This document shows positions 8,339-17,179 of a stretch of 63,351 nt of DNA, one piece after another. Both the position numbers and the translations under genes were made by a program. The notes under the pieces were generated by a model. The model was not told the origin of the DNA, searched no databases, and saw only the letters and a list, made by a program, of their open reading frames with translations. This DNA is from Streptomyces sp. HB132 (GTDB lineage Bacteria > Actinomycetota > Actinomycetes > Streptomycetales > Streptomycetaceae). The stretch is from positions 1 through 63,351 of the forward strand of contig NZ_JAFBGA010000025.1 of assembly GCF_016909575.1 (NCBI RefSeq). The letters run 5' to 3'. How positions within the stretch are numbered: the first letter of the stretch is position 1; the number at the start of each line of letters is the position of its first letter.

Positions 8339-10482
8339 CGCACCTCGCCGAGACCGACCGCCCCTCGGGGACCGTACTCCTGCACGCGGGCGGCACCGCC
8401 TACGCGCTGCGGATCGACACGGCCGCCAACACCGTACGCCTGCTGCACTGGGGGGCGTCCCTCACGCTGGAGGACGCCCTCGCACTGGGGGAACCTGATC
8501 CGGAGGGGAGCAGCTTCCACAGTTCGCTCGACGGTACGGAAGAGCTGGCCGTCGACGGTCAGGTCCGCTTCGCACCGCCCGCCCTGGACGTACGCTACGC
8601 GGACGGCACCAGCGCGACCGAGCCCGTCGTGGACGGCTACGACCTCCGGGAGGACGGTGCCGGCGCCGAGCTGTCGGTGCGCCTCCACGACGCCGGCCGC
8701 GCCCTCGCCTGGCACCTGCACTACCGGGTGCGCAAGGACTGCCCCGTGATCGAACGCTGGACCGTGCTGCGGCACTCCGGGGCACGCGGGGATGCGCCGC
8801 TGTCGCTGCTCCGGCACTCGGCCGCGCAGTGGAACCTGCCCGTCCTCCGCGCGTACCGGATGAGCTCCGTCCACGGGCAGTGGTCGGGCGAGTTCCAGCT
8901 GCGGCGGACGCCGCTCGCCGTCGGCGAGACGACCCTCACCAGCAGGCGGGGCCACACCGGCCACCAGAGCAACCCCTGGCTGGCCCTCGACGCCGGGGAC
9001 GCGACCGAGGAGAGCGGCGAGGTGTGGACCCTCGCCCTCGCCACTGCGGGCAGCTGGCGCATGACGGCCGTACGGTCCGCCGAGGGCAGGTGCAGCGTGC
9101 TGGGCGGCAGCGGTCACGAGGGGGTGGAGATCGCCCTCGCACCGGGCGAGACCTGGGTCACCCCCGTCAGCACCGGGCAGTACACGCCCGGCGGATTCGG
9201 TGAGGCCTCCAGGGCCTCCCACTCCTACATCCGGGACCACGTCCTGCCCGCGCCGGGGGAACCACGGCCGGTGCTCTACAACTCCTGGGAGGCGACGGCC
9301 TTCGACGTCACCTTCGACGGACAGCGGGAACTGGCCGAGCTGGCCGCGCGCGCCGGAGCCGAACTCTTCGTCGTCGACGACGGCTGGTTCGGAGCCCGTG
9401 ACAGCGATCGGGCGGGCCTCGGCGACTGGGTCGCCCGGCCGGCCGCCTTCCCCGAGGGGCTCCGCCCGCTCTCCGACCATGTCCACGGGCTCGGCATGCG
9501 GTTCGGCCTGTGGGTCGAACCGGAGATGGTCAACCCGGACAGCGACCTGTTCCGCGAACATCCGCACTGGGTCCTGCACCTGCCCGACCGCACGGCGCAC
9601 CCTCTGCGGAACCAGCTGGTGCTCGACTTCTCGCGGCCCGAGGTGACCGACTGGGCGCTCGGCTGGCTGCTCCGCACGGTCGACGCATACGGTGTGGACT
9701 TCCTCAAGTGGGACTTCAACCGGTCCTTCACGGAGGCGGGTTCCACCGGCTGCCGCCCTGACGGTCGCAGGGTCTTCGTCGAGCACGCCCTCGGGACCCA
9801 CCGCGTTCTCGACCGGCTGCGCGCCGCACGGCCCGCCCTGCGCCTCGAAACCTGCTCGGGCGGCGGCGGAAGGGTGGACCTGGCGAGCCTGGCCCGTACC
9901 GACCAGGCGTGGACTTCGGACAACACGGACGCGGTCGACCGGCTGGACATCCAGTACGGCTTCTCCCAGCTCTACCCCGCCCAGGTGATGGGCGCCTGGG
10001 TCACCGACAGCCCGAACCCGTACACCCGGCGGGCCGTGCCCCTGCGGTTCCGCCTGCACAGCGCGATGGCCGGGGCACTCGGCATCGGCGGAGACCTGAC
10101 GCGCTGGACGGAGGCGGAACTGCACGAGGCGGCTGCCTACGTCGCCCGCTACAAGGATGTGCGGTCCACGATCCAGAGCGGCGACCTGTACCGCCTGGGC
10201 TCCCCCGGGAACGGCTCCCACGCCGTGCAGTACGTGGCACGCGACGGCGGCGAGTGCGTGGTCCTCCAGTGGCGGGCGGGGCCGGCGGAACGCGCGGCGG
10301 TACCCCGGCTGCGACTGCGCGGGCTCGATCCGGAGGCGGTGTACGGCATCGACGACGACAGCGGGGTGCCGACGGCCGGGACCGAGCTCAGCGGCGCCGC
10401 ACTGGCCGCCCACGGAGTGCCGGCGGCGCTGCCGCCCGGGGCCTACGCGAGCCGGATGCTGACGCTGCGCCGGGTGGGGTGA
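8335..10482 (+). CDS. GH36 alpha-galactosidase
   Basis: Intracellular glycoside hydrolase family 36 alpha-galactosidase, 715 residues, releasing alpha-1,6-linked galactose from raffinose/melibiose-type sugars. The N-terminal beta-supersandwich is followed by the TIM barrel with FVVDDGWFG (sugar-binding DD/W), the nucleophile in FLKWDFNR (Asp460) and the acid/base in WTSDNTDAVDR (likely Asp529), plus the CSGGGGR loop. A short C-terminal beta domain ends the protein. The ATG overlaps the GH42 stop by four bases (ATGA). Encoding both alpha- and beta-galactosidase in one transcription unit suggests a substrate with both linkages or a general galactoside scavenging role. Confidence 0.95.
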   Translation: MTHLAETDRPSGTVLLHAGGTAYALRIDTAANTVRLLHWGASLTLEDALALGEPDPEGSSFHSSLDGTEELAVDGQVRFAPPALDVRYADGTSATEPVVDGYDLREDGAGAELSVRLHDAGRALAWHLHYRVRKDCPVIERWTVLRHSGARGDAPLSLLRHSAAQWNLPVLRAYRMSSVHGQWSGEFQLRRTPLAVGETTLTSRRGHTGHQSNPWLALDAGDATEESGEVWTLALATAGSWRMTAVRSAEGRCSVLGGSGHEGVEIALAPGETWVTPVSTGQYTPGGFGEASRASHSYIRDHVLPAPGEPRPVLYNSWEATAFDVTFDGQRELAELAARAGAELFVVDDGWFGARDSDRAGLGDWVARPAAFPEGLRPLSDHVHGLGMRFGLWVEPEMVNPDSDLFREHPHWVLHLPDRTAHPLRNQLVLDFSRPEVTDWALGWLLRTVDAYGVDFLKWDFNRSFTEAGSTGCRPDGRRVFVEHALGTHRVLDRLRAARPALRLETCSGGGGRVDLASLARTDQAWTSDNTDAVDRLDIQYGFSQLYPAQVMGAWVTDSPNPYTRRAVPLRFRLHSAMAGALGIGGDLTRWTEAELHEAAAYVARYKDVRSTIQSGDLYRLGSPGNGSHAVQYVARDGGECVVLQWRAGPAERAAVPRLRLRGLDPEAVYGIDDDSGVPTAGTELSGAALAAHGVPAALPPGAYASRMLTLRRVG

Positions 10483-10747
10483 GCTGCCGTACCGCGTCGG
10501 CACGGAACGTACGGTGGGCCGGTGACGCACCCGGTGGCCATCGAGGTGACGCAGTCCGGCCCCCGCCTGCCGGGTCGGCCATGACCGTGAGGGGGAGGGC
10601 CACTTGGTCACCCTCCTCGCTCATGTCGCCGACGCGGCCCCACCCTTGGCCACGACTTTGCCCTCCCGCCGTCGAGCCCATCGGGAACAGCCCCCGTCGC
10701 GCGGAGCTGGAACACCGAGCCCTTCCCGGTGGGAGGACGGACGAGCC

Positions 10748-11209
10748 CTACCTCCCTGCCTCGGCCCCGAGTTCCGCCAGACGGGTCAGGGCGGGCAGAG
10801 CCGCGGCGATCGCCTGTCGTTCCGCGGGCGCCAGCCGGTCGATCAGCGGGATCAGGTAACGGCCCCGGTCCTCGTGCCGGGCCTGGCCGATCCTTCGGCC
10901 GCTGTCGGTGATGTGGACGAGGACGGCGCGCCCGTCCGCCGGGTCGGGGCGGCGCTCCACGAGACCGTCGCGCTCGAGCCGGGTGACCAGCTGAGTGAGT
11001 CCTGGCTGGCTGATCTGCTCGGTGCTGACGAGCGCGGTCAGCCGCTTCGGACCGCTGAAGGCCAGCGTGTCCAGCACGGACAGTGTGGTGAACGACAGCT
11101 TCTGCACCGCGGGAAGCCGGATGTAGTAACGGTTGAAGTTCTCGATCGCCCTGGTGAGATCGCCGACATCCAAGTCGGTGTTGCTGTCGCCACGCTGAGT
11201 AGAAGTCAC
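10748..11209 (-). CDS. penR: PenR/PntR-type MarR regulator of pentalenolactone cluster
   Basis: MarR-family winged-helix DNA-binding protein, 153 residues. The HTH is in the middle (TEQISQPGLTQLVTRLERDGLVERRPDPADGRA: recognition helix plus wing with the DPADGR motif). It is transcribed divergently from gap1 with ~140 bp between, the same arrangement described for penR/pntR in known pentalenolactone producers, where this protein represses the cluster and is relieved by the product or late intermediates. The name is assigned from position and family, not from a direct alignment. GTG start. The stretch 10483-10747 before its stop holds no gene. Confidence 0.85.
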   Translation of the reverse strand: MTSTQRGDSNTDLDVGDLTRAIENFNRYYIRLPAVQKLSFTTLSVLDTLAFSGPKRLTALVSTEQISQPGLTQLVTRLERDGLVERRPDPADGRAVLVHITDSGRRIGQARHEDRGRYLIPLIDRLAPAERQAIAAALPALTRLAELGAEAGR

Positions 11210-11228
11210 CCTGGAAATCTATCGCAGA

Positions 11229-11238
11229 CTTATATAAG
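11229..11238. promoter_or_regulatory. Palindrome CTTATATAAG, candidate PenR operator
   Basis: A perfect 10-bp AT-rich palindrome in the short penR-gap1 intergenic region, 20 bp upstream of the penR start. MarR proteins commonly bind such palindromes overlapping divergent promoters, so this is a good candidate autoregulatory operator; the true footprint is likely longer. The assignment is inferred from position. Confidence 0.5.
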
Positions 11239-11351
11239 CTCCTGATCGATCGCGTGCCGGCGCCTCGTCCAGGCGCACGGTCCGCATCGCACCTCGGCGC
11301 AACGGCGCGTCAACGGACTTGTTCGCAGAGCGCTAGGTGAGGAGCACACCA

Positions 11352-12356
<1,005 letters not shown>

Positions 12357-12410
12357 TCACTCGCCGGCCCGGCGTCTGCACCACCCGCACGTCAGCAACG
12401 GTCGCCCGCG

Positions 12411-12453
12411 AAAGCGGCGGCCGCCGCTTCGGCGCGCCCGTGAACCGGCGCGC
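12411..12453. terminator. Two hairpins between gap1 and penM
   Basis: AAGCGGCGG/CCGCCGCTT (12412-12429) is a perfect 18-bp palindrome, followed at once by GCGCGCC (12432-12438) pairing with GGCGCGC (12447-12453) around 8 bases. There is no T-tract. They sit 55-100 bp after the gap1 stop and 80 bp before penM, and could terminate or attenuate transcription; the first might instead be a protein-binding site. Confidence 0.45.
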
Positions 12454-12534
12454 AGCGCTCCCGACGCGACCGATGCCGTCGGCGCGCACGGCTGCCCGAC
12501 GAATCCCACGCGAGACGCCATGAGGACACACCAG

Positions 12535-13731
12535 ATGAAAGAACTTCCGAGGTTACCGTTCGACAACCCAGACATACTCGGCATCGCACCCCGGATGCGC
12601 GCACTGCAGCGGGAGGGGCCGATCACCCGGGTGCGAACCGCCGGTGAGGATGCGTGGCTGGTCACCCGTTACGACGAGGTGAGGGCACTGCTCGCCGACC
12701 GCCGGCTCGGTCTCAGCAATCCCTATCCGGAGCGGTCGGTCAAGAGCGCGGCCAGAGGCTTCATGATGGCTCTGATGGCCGGCGACGACTACGACACCGA
12801 GGCCACCGGCCATCCACTGATGCGCGAGCTGCTCGTGCCACGGTTCTCCACGCGCCGGATGCGCCTGATGAAGACCCGGATCGAGCGCCATGTGGACGAG
12901 CTGCTCGACCAGTTGGCGAGCAGCACCGCGCCGGTCGACCTGCACCACGCGCTCTCGTTCCCGTTGCCGACCATGGTGGTCTGCGATCTACTCGGCGTGC
13001 CGCTGGCCGACCGGGAGCGGTTCGGGCAGTGGGCCAGAGGCACGTTCGACCAGAGCGACAACCAGCACTCGGCGAACACCTTTCAGCAGGTCGTCGACTA
13101 CATGACGGAACTGGTGGCGCGCAAGCGAATCGAGCCGGGCGACGACATCCTGTCCGAGCTGATCGCCGAGAAGGGCGGCACGCTGTCCGACGCGGACATC
13201 GCCCAACTCGGCAACGCCGTACTGCTGTTCGGCTACGAGACCACCATTGTGCGCATCGACATGGGTGTCCTGCTGCTGCTGCGCAACCCGGTCCAGCGCG
13301 CCCTGCTGGCCGAGAGTCCCGAACTCGCCCCGGCCGCCGTCGAGGAGATCCTGCGCCTGAGCGTCGGCGGCAAGGGATCCAACGCGCTGATACCCCGCTA
13401 CGCGCACAGCGACGTCACCGTGGGCGACACCGTGATCCGGACCGGAGACGCGGTGATGCTGGCCATCGGCGCGGCCAACATCGACGGCCGGGCGTTCCCC
13501 GACAGCGACCTGTTCGACCTGGCCCGGGTCAGGCCCAAGCCGCACTTGGCATTCGGGCACGGCACCCGGCACTGCATCGGCCGCGTGCTGGCCCGGATCG
13601 AGCTGACCGCGGTGTTCGAGCGGCTGTTCCGCAGACTGCCCGACCTGCGGCTCGCGGTCCCCGAGGAGTCGCTGCGCTGGCAGGAGCACCGGATCACCGG
13701 CGGGTTCGACGAGCTCCCCGTCACCTTCTGA
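12535..13731 (+). CDS. penM: Pentalenolactone synthase, cytochrome P450 (CYP161C)
   Basis: P450 that converts pentalenolactone F to pentalenolactone by oxidative rearrangement, 398 residues. The heme-ligand loop is FGHGTRHCIGR near the C-terminus and the ExxR helix is EEILRLSV. Counting from ATG 12535, Met77, Met81 and Phe232 are present (GFMMALM and LLFGYETT); from memory these three residues distinguish PntM/PenM from other P450s, Phe replacing the usual Ala of the I-helix. An ATG 15 bases upstream is open, but GAGG 10 bases before 12535 and the family start MxxLPRLPF favour the shorter form. It is followed 138 bp later by penH. Confidence 0.93.
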   Translation: MKELPRLPFDNPDILGIAPRMRALQREGPITRVRTAGEDAWLVTRYDEVRALLADRRLGLSNPYPERSVKSAARGFMMALMAGDDYDTEATGHPLMRELLVPRFSTRRMRLMKTRIERHVDELLDQLASSTAPVDLHHALSFPLPTMVVCDLLGVPLADRERFGQWARGTFDQSDNQHSANTFQQVVDYMTELVARKRIEPGDDILSELIAEKGGTLSDADIAQLGNAVLLFGYETTIVRIDMGVLLLLRNPVQRALLAESPELAPAAVEEILRLSVGGKGSNALIPRYAHSDVTVGDTVIRTGDAVMLAIGAANIDGRAFPDSDLFDLARVRPKPHLAFGHGTRHCIGRVLARIELTAVFERLFRRLPDLRLAVPEESLRWQEHRITGGFDELPVTF

Positions 13732-13869
13732 ACGGCAGTGCACGAGCGGAGACGCAGCCGCCCGCCGTCAGTGGTGACGGGTGGCACGTACCGCAGGAAC
13801 GAAACCGTCGGCCCGCCCGGATGTTTGACGCTCCTTCCCCACGCACAGACGTCACGAGGACAAGGAACC

Positions 13870-14721
13870 ATGACGGACACTTTCAGCGACTACGTCGACT
13901 GCACACCCCTTCTCGACGACCGTGAAGCCCTCGACCGGTTCTACGACGAGCACGGCTACCTCTTCCTGCGCGGCGCTCTGGACCGCGATCTGGTCCGGGC
14001 AGCCGCCGAGCAGATGCTCGAAGGCCTGATCGAGCTCGGCCACGCCGCCCCCGGCACCACACTCGACACCCTCACCATCGACTCCTTCGAGGCGGTCGAC
14101 GAGGTGGCGATGCACGACTACGTCAGGTACGACGACCTGTGGAACCACCCCTCGACCCTCGAGGTCTGGGAGAAGGTCTTCGGGGAGCCCGTCTTCGTCT
14201 TCAAGTCGACGACGATCCGCTACTACCCCTCCGCCGCGGGCACCGAGGAGCCGAGCTTCCTGACGCCGCTGCACCAGGACGGCTTCTACATAGGCCCCAA
14301 CAAGGACTTCCGCACCGCCTGGATACCGCTGCTCGCGACGACCCGCGGCACGGGCGGCGTCGCCGTCGCCGACGGCAGCCACAAGAAGGGCCCGCGCGAG
14401 CACGTGGTCACCGAGAACTTCCGCCGCTTCGGCCACGCCGTACGCGGCATCCCGGCGGAGGAGTTCGGCGCTGGGGAGCAGCTTCTCTTCTCGCCCATGG
14501 AGCCGGGTGACGTGATCATCTTCCACGCCTTCATGTGCCACAAGTCCATCCCCAACGTCTCGGTGGATCCGGCCGGCATGCGGATGTCGATGGACACCCG
14601 CATCCAGCCCGCCTCCTCGCACCGCGGGTTCAACTCCCTGACCCCCTGGCCGGAGTCCGCGAAGGACGCCTCCAAGGGAATCCTGTCGAAGATCACCGGC
14701 ACCCCGACCACCACCGAGTGA
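13870..14721 (+). CDS. penH: 1-deoxypentalenic acid 11-beta-hydroxylase (Fe/2-oxoglutarate dioxygenase)
   Basis: Non-heme iron, 2-oxoglutarate-dependent hydroxylase of the phytanoyl-CoA dioxygenase family, 283 residues, which hydroxylates C11 of 1-deoxypentalenic acid. The iron triad is visible as HQD (His135, Asp137) and His224 in HAFMCHKS; the RMSMDTR strand supplies the 2-oxoglutarate-binding arginine. The length matches the characterised PtlH (about 285 residues). ATG at 13870 has AAGGA just upstream; the open frame extends 44 codons further 5' as non-coding. It starts the run penH-penG-penF-penE-penD-penB-penA-penI on the same strand. Confidence 0.95.
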   Translation: MTDTFSDYVDCTPLLDDREALDRFYDEHGYLFLRGALDRDLVRAAAEQMLEGLIELGHAAPGTTLDTLTIDSFEAVDEVAMHDYVRYDDLWNHPSTLEVWEKVFGEPVFVFKSTTIRYYPSAAGTEEPSFLTPLHQDGFYIGPNKDFRTAWIPLLATTRGTGGVAVADGSHKKGPREHVVTENFRRFGHAVRGIPAEEFGAGEQLLFSPMEPGDVIIFHAFMCHKSIPNVSVDPAGMRMSMDTRIQPASSHRGFNSLTPWPESAKDASKGILSKITGTPTTTE

Positions 14722-14779
14722 CGTTGTCACCCCGTCTCCGCCTCAACCGTCCCCCCACACACGCCCGGGCAGGCAGCGC

Positions 14780-16234
14780 ATGACGAAGAGCGAGGGCCTC
14801 CCCCCTCTGAAGGAAACCGACGCGGCACCGGAGCCCTCGGCCGGTCCGGCACCGGCCGCCGCCGGGCTCAGCGGCATCGCCCTCATGGTGGTACTCACCG
14901 GATACGTCCTGTCCATCGTGGACGCCTCCATCGTCAACGTGGCGCTGAGTTCGATCAGTGACGACCTCCACGGCGGCGCCGCCGCACTGGAGCTGGTGGT
15001 GTCCGGCTACGGCCTCACCTACGCCCTCGGCCTGGTGCTGGGCGGACGGCTGGGTGACGCCTTCGGCCGACGGCGCCTGTACGCCTACGGGCTCGCCGCG
15101 TTCACCGTCACCTCGGCGCTGTGCGCACTCGCCCCGACCATCGAGTTCCTCGTCGCGGCACGGCTGTTGCAGGGCGCGGCCGCATCGATGCTCGTACCGC
15201 AGGTGCTGGCGACGATCCAGGCGGTCACCGAGGGCCAGGCGCGCGCCCGTGCGATCGGCATGTACGGGGCTACCGCAGGCGTCGGCATGGTCATCGGGCA
15301 GATCGTGGGCGGGCTGCTGGTCTCGCTGGACGTCGCCGGGATCGGCTGGCGGATGGTCTTCGTGATCAACGTGCCGATCGGCGTCGCCGCACTGCTGGCC
15401 GTCCGGCGCGTCCCCGCGACCAGGGCCGACACGAAGCCGGGCTTCGACCCGCTGGGCACCGTGCTGTTCGGCGTCACCATGGTCTGTGTTCTGGCCGTGG
15501 TCGTGGCGGGGCCCGACCTGGGCTGGCCCCTGTGGCTCTGGTCGTTGCTCGCGGTCGCCGCGGTCGGTGCGCTGGCGCTGACGCGGGTCGAACGCGGGCT
15601 GGAGGCACGAGGCGGCTCACCGCTGCTGTCCCCGTCGGTGCTGTCGCACACGGGGATGCGCAGAGGGCTGGCGGCGATGGTGCCGTTCTCGGCCGGCTTC
15701 GGCGCCTTCCTGTTCGTCTACGCGCTCATCGCGCAGGGTCACTTCGGATTCGGCGGGCTCGCCTCCGGCGGGGGGATGGCACCGTTCGCCGTGGCCTTCT
15801 TCGTGGTGGCGCAGTTCACCCCGAGGATCGCGGCGGCCCTGGGCGGCCGGATCGTCACCCTGGGAACCGTCGTCCAGGCCGCGAGCCTGCTGCTGCTGGC
15901 GCTGGTGCTCTGGGTGGGCTGGCCGCACCCCTCCCTGGCGCTCGTGCTCGTCGGGATCGGGTTCTTCGGAGCGGGCGCGGCGCTGATCGGCCCGACGCTG
16001 TTCCGGATGATCCTGGCAGACGTACCCCGCGCGCAGGCCGGCATGGGCAGCGGTGTGCTGGTGACCAGCCAGCAGATGGCGACCGCGCTGGGCGCGACCG
16101 TCGGCGGAACCCTCTATGTCTCCCTCGCCGGTTCGCTGTCGACGGTGTCGGCGGCCGTGCTCGTCCTGGCCATGCTGGTGTGTTCCTCGGTGATCGTCCT
16201 CGTCATCAGTCTCAAGCTCCCCGACCCCAGCTGA
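14780..16234 (+). CDS. penG: MFS efflux transporter of the pentalenolactone cluster
   Basis: Drug:proton antiporter of the DHA2 (14-segment) MFS group, 484 residues. Motif A-like GGRLGDAFGRRR lies between helices 2 and 3, and motif C-like GATAGVGMVIGQIVGG in helix 5. By its place between penH and penF it corresponds to PtlG/PenG, thought to export pentalenolactone or its relatives; transport itself has not been shown from sequence. The N-terminal 30 residues are hydrophilic and Pro/Ala-rich. Confidence 0.9.
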   Translation: MTKSEGLPPLKETDAAPEPSAGPAPAAAGLSGIALMVVLTGYVLSIVDASIVNVALSSISDDLHGGAAALELVVSGYGLTYALGLVLGGRLGDAFGRRRLYAYGLAAFTVTSALCALAPTIEFLVAARLLQGAAASMLVPQVLATIQAVTEGQARARAIGMYGATAGVGMVIGQIVGGLLVSLDVAGIGWRMVFVINVPIGVAALLAVRRVPATRADTKPGFDPLGTVLFGVTMVCVLAVVVAGPDLGWPLWLWSLLAVAAVGALALTRVERGLEARGGSPLLSPSVLSHTGMRRGLAAMVPFSAGFGAFLFVYALIAQGHFGFGGLASGGGMAPFAVAFFVVAQFTPRIAAALGGRIVTLGTVVQAASLLLLALVLWVGWPHPSLALVLVGIGFFGAGAALIGPTLFRMILADVPRAQAGMGSGVLVTSQQMATALGATVGGTLYVSLAGSLSTVSAAVLVLAMLVCSSVIVLVISLKLPDPS

Positions 16235-16330
16235 CACCCGCGCCCCTCGCGCGGACCCGATCCGGACCTTCTCGCCGGCAACGGCGCGCCGTCCTCCGGC
16301 GTACCCGCGCACAGAATCGGAGACAGCCAA

Positions 16331-17179
16331 GTGCACTTACGGACAAGGACAGCCGTGGTGACCGGCGCGGCGAGCGGCATCGGCCTCGCCCTCAGCGCCC
16401 GCTTCGCACGGGCCGGCGCCGACGTGGTCATGGCGGACGTCGAGGGCGAAGCACTGCACCGCCGGGCCGCCGAACTCACCGCACCGGGCGTCCAGGTCAC
16501 CGCCGTGACCGCTGACCTGACCGACCCGGACGCCGTAGAACGGCTCGCGGACACGGCGTTCGACGTGCTCGGCGACGTCGACGTGGTGTGCAACAACGCC
16601 GGGGTCCTCGGCCCGGTGGGGCAGCCCCTGTGGGAGGTGCCGCTGGAGCGGATGCGGCAGGTCTTCGAGGTGAACCACTGGGCGCACGTCCTGGTGGCCC
16701 GCGCCTTCGTCCCCCGGCTGCTGGAGCGCGGCCGGCCCGCCCATCTGATCCACACCGCCTCGATGTCCGCCTTCGTCGTCGGTGCCGGCAGCGCCGCCTA
16801 CGCCGCCTCCAAGCACGCCGACCTCGCGGTCGCCCGCAGTCTGCGCGCCGATCTGCGGGGCACCGGGGTCCGGGTGTCGGTGCTGTGCCCCGGCCGGGTC
16901 GACACCCCGATGGTCCAGGGCCTGACGGCCCCGCGCGGTGCGGGGGGCGACACCTCCGTGAGCGCCGAGGACGTCGCCGGACTCGTCTGGGAGGCCCTCG
17001 GCTCCGACCGCTTCTACCTCTTCAGCAACTCCGACGCGCCGCTGCGGCTGCGCGATCAGTTCGACGACGTATGGCGTCATGTTTCCCTTCCGCCCCCTTC
17101 CCCCGAGGAGGAGCTGTGGCCCGCGCCGAAAGCGACGACCGTAGCGATGGATCACCGACCGTCGACCTGGAAGCCGTGA
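16331..17179 (+). CDS. penF: 1-deoxy-11-beta-hydroxypentalenic acid dehydrogenase (SDR)
   Basis: Short-chain dehydrogenase, 282 residues, that oxidises the C11 alcohol made by PenH to the ketone needed for Baeyer-Villiger insertion. Cofactor motif TGAASGIG at residues 11-18, CNNAG at about 87-91, catalytic Ser144 and YxxxK (Tyr157, Lys161). Start is GTG at 16331. The last 64 bases overlap the beginning of penE in another frame, so the two are tightly coupled. Confidence 0.93.
   Translation: MHLRTRTAVVTGAASGIGLALSARFARAGADVVMADVEGEALHRRAAELTAPGVQVTAVTADLTDPDAVERLADTAFDVLGDVDVVCNNAGVLGPVGQPLWEVPLERMRQVFEVNHWAHVLVARAFVPRLLERGRPAHLIHTASMSAFVVGAGSAAYAASKHADLAVARSLRADLRGTGVRVSVLCPGRVDTPMVQGLTAPRGAGGDTSVSAEDVAGLVWEALGSDRFYLFSNSDAPLRLRDQFDDVWRHVSLPPPSPEEELWPAPKATTVAMDHRPSTWKP

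Noticed and set aside
13765..13780. CCGTCA-gtgg-TGACGG hairpin in the penM-penH gap as a regulator site
   Set aside because: Only six base pairs and no resemblance to the penR-gap1 dyad; too weak to call.
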